A stretch of DNA of 64,000 nt from Streptomyces sp. I6 (GTDB lineage Bacteria > Actinomycetota > Actinomycetes > Streptomycetales > Streptomycetaceae), in NCBI GenBank assembly GCA_003725745.1, contig RHDP01000001.1, positions 675,001 to 739,000 on the forward strand, written 5' to 3'. A model generated the notes under the pieces. That model searched no databases. It had not been told where the DNA came from and saw only the letters and a program-made list of their open reading frames with translations. A program made the position numbers and the translations under genes. Below, piece after piece: positions 57,447 to 64,000 of the stretch (positions are counted from its first letter, which is position 1; the number at the start of each line of letters is the position of its first letter).

Positions 57447-59359
57447 ATGGACATCGGCGCGCAGGGCTCACCGGCCCCGGCCGACCTCGCCTGGGTGCGC
57501 GGCGTGGACGCCTACACCATGGGCGCGTACCCGCAGGCGGAGGAGGAGTTCAGGACCGCGGTGCGGATCGACCCCGGGATGGCCGACGGCTGGCTCGGAC
57601 TGCACGCCCTGCGTGCGGACACCACCACCGCGCTGCTGCGGATGTACCGGAGCCGGGAGCGCTTCGGCGAGCAGCGGGTCCGGCACCGCCGCACGCTGAA
57701 CTCCTGGTACTGGCTCGGCTGGTGGGTGCAGCCCGTGCTGGAGAGCCCGCGCGACCTCCTGCTCGCGCACGCCTCGCACTGGCTCGACGGCCGTCATGTG
57801 CCGGAGCTGGACCGGGCGCTGGCCGGGCTGCCGCCGGTCGACGCCGACCCGCAGGTGCGGTTCCTGCACGCGTGCCGGTCCTACCTGGTCAAGGACTGGG
57901 ATCAGCTGGTGCGGCACACCGAGCCGCTCGTCGACGATCCGCTGCTCGGTATCGAGGCCGGCCTGTTCGCCGGTATGGCCCGGGTGCGGCTGGAGATGTA
58001 CGGGCAGGCGGAGCCGATGCTGGCCGCCGCGCTGATGCGCTGCCGCAGCGAGCAGCCCCAGCGCAAGGAACTCCGCTACTGGCTGGCCCGGGCCCATGAG
58101 GGCACCGGCCGCAGCGCTGCCGCACTGCCGCTGTACCGGGCCGTGCACCGGGTGGATCCGGCGTTCATGGACACCTCGGCGCGGCTCGCCGCGATCAACG
58201 ACTACGACGGCCTCGACGGGACGGACGAGGCCGCGGGACTGGCCGCCGTCTCGCTGGCCGGCGCGGGAGCGGGGATGGGTCAGGAAGCGGCGGACCCCCC
58301 GCCGTCCGAGGGGGAACCTCCCTTCGTACCCGAACCGCGCTACGCCGGAGAGCCCCAGCCGCCGCCGGGGGCGCCGGTCCCGGCCGCCGCGGGCCCGGCC
58401 GACCGGGCGCGCGAGGAGGCGGGAAACCCGTCCCGTGCGGCGCCCCGGTTCCCGTCCGGGCCCACCGATCCGGTGCTGCTCGCGGAAGCGCTCGCGGAGC
58501 TGGAGCGGATGGTGGGCCTGGAGCCGGTGAAGCGTCAGGTGAAGGCGCTCTCCGCACAGCTGAACATGGCCAGGCTGCGGGCCGGGCAGGGCCTGCCCGT
58601 CCAGCCCCGAAGCGGCACTTCGTCTTCTCCGGCCCCTCCGGCACGGGGAAGACGACCGTGGCCCGCATCCTCGGCCGGGTCTTCTACGCGCTCGGGCTGC
58701 TGGGCGGCGACCATCTGGTCGAGGCGCAGCGCTCCGACCTGGTGGGGGAGTTCCTCGGGCAGACCGCGGTGAAGGCCAACGAGCTGATCGACTCGGCGCT
58801 CGGCGGCGTGCTGTTCGTGGACGAGGCGTACGCGCTCTCCAACACCGGCTACAGCAAGGGCGACGCGTACGGCGACGAGGCGCTGCAGGTGCTGCTGAAG
58901 CGGGCGGAGGACAACCGGGACCATCTGGTGGTCATCCTCGCCGGCTATCCGGAGGGCATGGACCGGCTGCTCGCCACCAACCCGGGGCTTTCCTCGCGGT
59001 TCACCACCCGGGTCGACTTCCCCTCGTACCGGCCGCTGGAGCTGACCGCGATCGGCGAGGTGCTGGCGGCGGCGAACGGCGACGTGTGGGACGAGGAGGC
59101 AGTGGACGAGCTGCGGTCGATCAGCGGCCATGTGGTGGACCAGGGCTGGATCGACGAGCTGGGCAACGGCCGCTTTCTGCGCACGCTCTACGAGAAGAGC
59201 TGCGCCTACCGGGACCTGCGGCTCTCGGGGTACCCGGGCACACCGACGCGGGAGGACCTGGCGACGCTGCGGCTGCCCGATCTGATGCAGGCGTACGGAG
59301 AGGTGCTCTCGGGCCGGGGCCCGCGGGACCGCGGCCAGCAGGACTTCGGCGGACTGTGA
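57447..59359 (+). CDS. EccA/CbxX-type AAA+ ATPase with TPR-like N-terminal domain, one frame break
   Basis: This protein of about 638 residues has an N-terminal TPR-like helical domain (MGAYPQAEEEFRTAVRIDPG, ARVRLEMYGQAEPMLAAAL), a Pro/Ala/Glu-rich linker and a C-terminal CbxX/CfxQ AAA+ domain. That domain includes LERMVGLEPVKRQVKAL, the P-loop VFSGPSGTGKTTVARILG, the Walker B GGVLFVDEAYAL and the arginine-rich SSRFTTRV. This is the architecture of EccA of type VII secretion. The break near 58605 is fixed by one base. No other type VII genes are in the window. ATG 57447 is used. Confidence 0.88.
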
Positions 59360-59484
59360 GCCCCGCGGGTCCGCGGACACCGCGGACCGCACCCGGAACC
59401 GCCCTGCCGGTGCCGGGCCCCGCCGGGAGGCAGGGGCCCGGCACGGTACCGGGACCGCGGGCTGCGCTGCCGCGAGGCTCGGCC

Positions 59485-60642
59485 TCAGACTCCGCTCGGG
59501 CTCGGCTGGTGCGAGCGCACGTCCTGCTGGTGCGGCGGATCGGTCATCAGACCGCCTCGGCGGGCAGCCGTGCGGGAGGGGCCCCGTGCGGGCACCGCGA
59601 CCGGTGGCAGCGGGTGGTGGGCCGGGTCGCGCACCTCGCCCACCAGCATCTCGAGGACGTCCTCCAGGGCGACGAGGCCCAGGACGCGTCCCGAGGCGTC
59701 AGCGACCTGGGCCAGATGGGTGGCCGCCCGGCGCATCACGGTGAGCGCGTCGTCGAGCGGCAGCTCCGACCGCAGCGTGGCCATGGGGCGCCAGACGTGC
59801 TGCGGCACGGCCCGCTCGCCGTCCTCCAGCTCCAGTACGTCCTTGACGTGGAGGTAGCCCATGAACCGGTCGCCTCCCTCACCGCGCACGGGGAACCGGG
59901 AGTAGCCGGTGCGGACGGTCAGCGCCTCGATCTCCCCCGGGGTCACCGAGGGCGGCACCGTGACCAGACAGGAGCGCGCGATCAGGACGTCCGTCACGGG
60001 GCGGCTGCCCAGCTCCAGGGCGTCTTCGAGGCGTTCCTGCTCCTCCGCGTCGAGGAGTCCGGCCTGGCCGGCGTCCTCGACCAGCCGGCCCAGCTGGTCG
60101 CTGGTGAAGACGGCTTCGACCTCGTCCTTCGGCTCGACCCGGAAGAGCCCGAGTACCAGCCGGGAGCAGGCGCCGAGCGCAGCGGTCACCGGGCGGCACA
60201 GCCGGGCGAAGCCGACCAGCGCGGGGCTGAGCCAGAGCGCGGTCTTCTCCGGGGCGGCCATCGCCAGGTTCTTCGGCAGCATCTCGCCGACCACGAGATG
60301 GAGGAAGACGACGGCGGCGAGGGCGATCACGTAACCGAGCGGGTGGACCAGCCCCTCGGGCACGCGCAGGGCGTGGAACACCGGCTCCAGCAGGTGCGCC
60401 ACGGTCGGCTCGGCGACGGCTCCCAGGGTCAGTGAGCAGACGGTGATGCCGAACTGGGCCGCGGCCATCATCTGCGGGAGGTTCTCCAGCCCGTGCAGGA
60501 CCTGCCGGGCCCGGGACGAGCCCTGGGCGGCGAGCGGCTCCACCTGGCTGCGGCGTACCGACACGAGCGCGAACTCCGCGCCGACGAAGAAGCCGTTGGC
60601 GAGCACCAGGAGCAGCGCGAACAGCAGGTGGAGGACGCTCAC
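59485..60642 (-). CDS. CNNM/HlyC-type membrane protein with CBS domains
   Basis: This 385-residue DUF21-CBS protein has helices LLFALLLVLANGFFVGAEFAL and GITVCSLTLGAVAEPTV and the MLPKNLAMA loop. A CBS pair follows (PVTDVLIARSCLVTVPPSV, FMGYLHVKDVLE, VLGLVALEDVLEMLVGEV). Relatives transport Mg or Co ions or regulate transport. It follows a paralogous gene whose stop overlaps its ATG at 60642. The pair is typical of actinobacteria and probably forms one operon. Its C-terminal CorC-like domain is missing. Confidence 0.92.
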   Translation of the reverse strand: MSVLHLLFALLLVLANGFFVGAEFALVSVRRSQVEPLAAQGSSRARQVLHGLENLPQMMAAAQFGITVCSLTLGAVAEPTVAHLLEPVFHALRVPEGLVHPLGYVIALAAVVFLHLVVGEMLPKNLAMAAPEKTALWLSPALVGFARLCRPVTAALGACSRLVLGLFRVEPKDEVEAVFTSDQLGRLVEDAGQAGLLDAEEQERLEDALELGSRPVTDVLIARSCLVTVPPSVTPGEIEALTVRTGYSRFPVRGEGGDRFMGYLHVKDVLELEDGERAVPQHVWRPMATLRSELPLDDALTVMRRAATHLAQVADASGRVLGLVALEDVLEMLVGEVRDPAHHPLPPVAVPARGPSRTAARRGGLMTDPPHQQDVRSHQPSPSGV

Positions 60643-61981
60643 CGGACGGCCTCCGCCATGGCCTGGGAGGCGCCCGCCGTGCGGACCAGCCTGACCCGTT
60701 CGGCGCGGTACCGGTCGACCTGGCGGACCGAGAGCCGCCAGCCCGGCAGCTCCGCGCGGTCGCCGGGCGCCGGGATCCGGCCGAGCAGGTCGGCGACGAG
60801 GCCGGCGACGGTCTCGTACGGGCCGTCGGGTACGTCCAGTCCTATCCGCCGCAGGGTGAGGACGCGGCAGCTGCCGTCCGCCTCCCAGGCCGGTCTGCCG
60901 TCCTCGGGCGGCGCCGGGGCCAGCTCGGGCCGGCCGTCGGCCTCGGCGTCGTGCTCGTCGAGGACCTCGCCGACGATCTCCTCGACGATGTCCTCCAGGG
61001 TGACGACCCCGGCGGTACCGCCGTACTCGTCGACGACGACGGCGATCGGCTGCTCGCTGCGCAGGCGCCGGAGCAGCTGCCGCACCGGCAGGGTCCCGGG
61101 AACCAGCAGCGGGGGCACGGCGATACGGCCGACCGGGGTACGCATCCGCTCATGGGCGGGCACGGTGAGCGCGTTCTTCAGATGGACCATTCCGACGATC
61201 TCGTCGATGCGGTCCCGGTAGACCGGGAACCGGGAGAGACCGGTGCCACGGGTGAGGTTGAGGACGTCCGCCGCGGTCGCGTCGGAGTGCAGCGCGCTCA
61301 TCTTCACCCGGGGGTCATCACATGCTGGGCGGTGAGCCCGCCGAGCGACAGGGTCCTGACGAACAGGTCCGCCGTGTCCTCCTCCAGGGCGCCGGCCCGG
61401 GCCGAGTGACGGGCCAGGGAGACCAGTTCGCCGGGGGTACGGGCGGAGGCCAGCTCCTCGGCGGGCTCCACGCCGAACGCGCGTACGAGGTGGTTGGCCA
61501 CGGCGTTGAGGAGGGCGATCACGGGCCGGAACACCGCCGAGAAGCGGTACTGCGGGCCGGCCACGAACCGGGCGACCTGCAGCGGCCTCGACACGGCCCA
61601 GTTCTTCGGGACGAGTTCGCCGACCACCATCTGCACGGCGGAGGCGAGCAGCATGCCGATCACGACGGCGACGCCCGGGACGGCCGCGCCGGGGATCCCG
61701 GCGGCGGTGAGCGGCCCGCCGAGCAGCCGGGCGAGTGCGGGTTCGGCCAGCATGCCGACGACGAGGGAGGTGAGGGTGATGCCGAGCTGGGTGCCGGAGA
61801 GCTGGAACGACAGCTCGCGCAGGGCCCGGACGACGGTCCCGGCGCGGCGGTCGCCCTCGGCGGCCGCGCGTTCCGCGTCCGCGCGCTCCACGGTGACCAG
61901 GCCGAACTCGGCGGCCACGAAGAAGCCGTTGGCGAGGATGAGCAGGAATGCCGCGAACAGCAGCAGTAGCGGGATGATCAT
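60639..61981 (-). CDS. CNNM/HlyC-type membrane protein with CBS and CorC domains, one frame break
   Basis: This paralogue of about 448 residues has helices LLLLFAAFLLILANGFFVAAE and GITLTSLVVGMLAEPALARLL, the ELVPKNWAVS loop, a CBS pair (GTGLSRFPVYRDRIDEIVGM, VVVDEYGGTAGVVTLEDIVE) and a C-terminal CorC/HlyC transporter-associated domain (LPGWRLSVRQVDRYRAERV). The break near 61312 lies within a CCC/GGG run after QHVMTP and is repaired by one base. It overlaps the next gene by four bases. The two proteins may form a heteromer. Metal-ion transport is inferred from the family. Confidence 0.9.
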
Positions 61982-62166
61982 GCCGCCGCCTCCCGGGAGG
62001 GGCGGCGCAGGTACTACCGGACGATCCGTCCATTGCCGGAGAGGGTCACTCCTCGGGTCGCAGGGGGTGCCTCACGGGCCGTGGCCGGCCCACCGGTGTG
62101 AGGCGGAGGCGCGCCCGGCGCCTCCGGGGCAAGAGTAATCACGAGTCCGCCCCGAGGGCAGGGGAC

Positions 62167-62619
62167 TCAGCGGTCGTCCGTGCCGGTGCCTCGCGATTCG
62201 GCGAGCAGGCGCAGGGCGCGGGCGTCCCGGATGGCGTGGTGGCGGGCGATTCCGGGCTGGATCCCGAGAGCCGGAAGGCTGGTGCCGTCACTCAGATCGA
62301 GGAACACCCAGGGGTCACCCGGACGGAGGTTGACGCGGACGATCTCCGCCCACTCCAGCCTCCGCGTCCGGGTGAGGTTGACGACGGTGACGCCCCGTTC
62401 GTCGGCGACGATCCTGGGGCGGCTGAGCAGCGCCAGCACCGCGAAGAACAGCACCGCGGTGAGGATGAAGCTGACCCGCTCCCCCGGGCTGAGCCGCTCC
62501 AGCGCGACGGCGACGGCGGTGATCACCGCGAACATCACGGTCCCGACGGACAGCAGGACCGCCCGGGTGCGGGTGGGCCTGAAGGTCACCGGGAGCGCGG
62601 GCAGCCCCTGCTGGTCCAT
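62167..62619 (-). CDS. PH-domain membrane protein
   Basis: This 150-residue protein has two hydrophobic segments (AVLLSVGTVMFAVITAVAVA, VSFILTAVLFFAVLALL) and a PH-like beta-rich domain (IVADERGVTVVNLTRTRRLE, WVFLDLSDGTSLPALGIQPG). ATG 62619 is preferred to 62625 because GGAG lies seven bases before it. It follows hisG by 26 bases, so it is probably transcribed with the histidine genes. Its function is unknown, but the pairing with hisG is conserved in Streptomyces. Confidence 0.85.
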   Translation of the reverse strand: MDQQGLPALPVTFRPTRTRAVLLSVGTVMFAVITAVAVALERLSPGERVSFILTAVLFFAVLALLSRPRIVADERGVTVVNLTRTRRLEWAEIVRVNLRPGDPWVFLDLSDGTSLPALGIQPGIARHHAIRDARALRLLAESRGTGTDDR

Positions 62620-62645
62620 GTACATGCTCCGTGCCGTCCCGGGCC

Positions 62646-63492
62646 TCAGAGGCGGCAGGCGTGGATCGCGGTCGTCAGGATCGCGCGGGCGCCGAGGTGG
62701 TAGAGGTCGTCCATGATCCGCTGCGCCTCCCTGGCCGGGACCATCGCCCGGACGGCCACCCAGCCCTCGTGGTGGAGGGGGGAGACGGTCGGGGACTCCA
62801 GGCCCGGGGTGAGGGCGACGGCCTGCTCCAGGTGCTCGACCCGGCAGTCGTAGTCCATCATCACGTAGGAGCGGGCGACCAGGACGCCCTGGAGGCGGCG
62901 GAGGAACCGCTGCACCTTCGGGTCGTCCGGATCGGCGCCGGTGCGGCGGATGACGACGGCTTCGGAGGTGATGATCGGCTCGCCGACGACGCCGAGGCCG
63001 GCGTTGCGCAGGCTGGTGCCCGTCTCCACGACATCGGCGATGACCTGGGCGACTCCCAGTTCGATCGCGGTCTCCACGGCCCCGTCGAGGTGGACGACGG
63101 AGGCGTCGATGCCCTTGTCCGCGAGGTGCTTGGCGACGATGCCCTCGTACGAGGTGGCGATCGTGAGCCCGCCGAACTCCTCGACGCCGGAGGCCGTGCC
63201 GGGCTTGGTGGCGTAGCGGAACGTGGAGCGGGCGAAGCCGAGCTGGAGGATCTCCTCGGCACTGGCTCCGGAGTCCAGGAGCAGGTCCCGTCCGGTGATA
63301 CCGATGTCGAGGCGGCCCGAGCTGACGTAGATCGCGATGTCCCGGGGGCGCAGGTAGAAGAACTCGACCTCGTTCTCGGGTCGACGAGCACGAGTTCCTT
63401 GGAGTCCTTGCGCTGGAGATAGCCCGCCTCATGGAGCATCTCCCCGCAGGTCCGGAGAGTGAACCCTTGTTGGGGACGGCGATGCGCAGCAT
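62646..63492 (-). CDS. hisG: ATP phosphoribosyltransferase, two frame breaks
   Basis: HisG catalyses the first step of histidine biosynthesis, joining ATP and PRPP. The start LRIAVPNKGSLSGPA at 63492 is followed by GEMLHEAGYLQRKDSKELVL, YLRPRDIA-type sequence, LDIGITGRDLL, the PRPP loop in VIADVVETGTSLRNAGL and a C-terminal regulatory domain (VSPLHHEGWVAVRAMVPA). At about 282 residues this is the long form with histidine feedback. Breaks at about 63450 and about 63382 are each repaired by one G or C. Because hisG is needed for prototrophy, these breaks support an assembly error. Confidence 0.93.
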
Positions 63493-63585
63493 GAGACGGG
63501 CTTCCTTCGGGTGCGTGGGTGCTTGCGTAGGGGTGTGCGGGTGTATCGGGGTACGGGTTCGGCGGTGGTACGGGACGAGTGTGCC

Positions 63586-63858
63586 TCAGAGATGGGCGTA
63601 GACGTCGTCGAGACTGATCCCGCGTGCGACCATCATCACCTGGACGTGGTACAGCAGCTGCGAGATCTCCTCGGCGGCGGCTTCCCCGCCCTCGTACTCG
63701 GCGGCCATCCACACTTCGGCCGCCTCCTCGACGATCTTCTTGCCGATGGCATGGACGCCCTTGTCCACCAGCTCGGCGGTGCGGGAGGTCGCGGGGTCGC
63801 CGTTGGCGGCCTTGTGCTGGAGCTCGGCGAAGAGCTCCTCGAACGTCTTCTTGGACAT
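63586..63858 (-). CDS. hisE: phosphoribosyl-ATP pyrophosphatase
   Basis: This 90-residue MazG-fold enzyme carries out the second step of histidine biosynthesis. It contains [14 protein letters not shown], the metal-binding [17 protein letters not shown] and [18 protein letters not shown] motifs. It starts at ATG 63858, 33 bases after the ribH stop, and lies 93 bases before hisG on the same strand. The unit ribH-hisE-hisG-PH protein is probably one operon. Confidence 0.96.
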   Translation of the reverse strand: MSKKTFEELFAELQHKAANGDPATSRTAELVDKGVHAIGKKIVEEAAEVWMAAEYEGGEAAAEEISQLLYHVQVMMVARGISLDDVYAHL

Positions 63859-63891
63859 GGTGGTCCCACCCTACGCGGAAGTGGTCTCTCC

Positions 63892-64000
63892 TCAGCGCCA
63901 GGGTTCGGATACCGACCGCAGCGTCGCCGCGGTGGCCACGGCGGCGGTGACCGCCTCGTGCCCCTTGTCCTCGCTGGAACCCTCCAGACCGGCCCGGTCG
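63892..64000 (-). CDS. ribH: 6,7-dimethyl-8-ribityllumazine synthase, 5' part outside window
   Basis: The last 35 codons read [20 protein letters not shown] and end SVSEPWR before TGA at 63892-63894. This is the conserved C-terminus of lumazine synthase, the penultimate riboflavin enzyme. The segment is too short for the ORF caller, but its frame and match are clear. It lies upstream of hisE on the same strand. Confidence 0.9.
   Translation of the reverse strand, partial: DRAGLEGSSEDKGHEAVTAAVATAATLRSVSEPWR

Overview
The window is high-GC actinobacterial chromosome. The gene content and order (ptsI at the left edge, a cvnABCD conservon, rbpA-fxsA-ppm1 in the middle, and a ribH-hisE-hisG group at the right edge) point strongly to Streptomyces. 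Most of it looks like conserved core chromosome with housekeeping genes. The accessory-looking parts are one decayed insertion element and several repeat-rich spacers. Species cannot be fixed from the sequence alone.

Layout. 1-8.1 kb: 3' part of PTS enzyme I, a hypothetical gene, acetoacetyl-CoA synthetase, a GH31 alpha-glucosidase and a Nudix hydrolase. 8.2-10.6 kb: a VanX-type D-Ala-D-Ala dipeptidase pseudogene split by an IS200/IS605-type element that carries a broken tnpB and a small ribbon-helix-helix gene but no tnpA. 10.6-12.3 kb: a DUF35 protein coupled to an SCP2-type thiolase. 12.4-16.9 kb: conservon cvnABCD. 17.3-25.4 kb: a three-gene operon encoding a kleisin-like protein, a winged-helix-like protein and a very large SMC-like ATPase, resembling MksFEB/JetABC. 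25.5-29 kb: a GntR regulator divergent from the pxpABC 5-oxoprolinase operon. 29.1-36.6 kb: four minus-strand genes in which each stop overlaps the next start (two glycosyltransferases, an SGNH hydrolase, an ATP-type 5-oxoprolinase). 37-41.6 kb: HEAT-repeat and ankyrin proteins, a tiny membrane protein and an FtsK/TraB-like protein with a defective P-loop. 42-46.4 kb: MocR regulator divergent from YczE, then a glycerophosphodiester phosphodiesterase and an MFS transporter. 46.6-49 kb: rbpA with a SigR-type promoter, fxsA, ppm1. 49.5-56.3 kb: amidohydrolase, Lrp regulator, small proteins, acyl-CoA dehydrogenase and a secreted C39-type peptidase. 56.4-62 kb: uridine-kinase-like P-loop protein, EccA-like AAA+ ATPase and two CNNM/HlyC-type CBS membrane proteins. 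62.1-64 kb: PH-domain protein, hisG, hisE and the 3' end of ribH.

A caution applies to the whole window. At least fifteen conserved genes, including hisG, are interrupted by frame changes, and nearly every one is repaired by adding a single G or C in a G/C run. This looks like systematic single-base loss in the assembly rather than gene death, so these genes are annotated as full-length CDS with the break positions given. The tnpB and dipeptidase lesions are different in kind (a seven-base duplication, an extra base, in-frame stops, substituted catalytic residues) and are treated as real pseudogenes.

The most interesting items are the SMC-kleisin operon without an adjacent JetD-type nuclease gene, the tnpB/RHH element inside the dipeptidase gene, the FtsK-like protein lacking its P-loop lysine, and the coexistence of two unrelated 5-oxoprolinase systems lying tail to tail.
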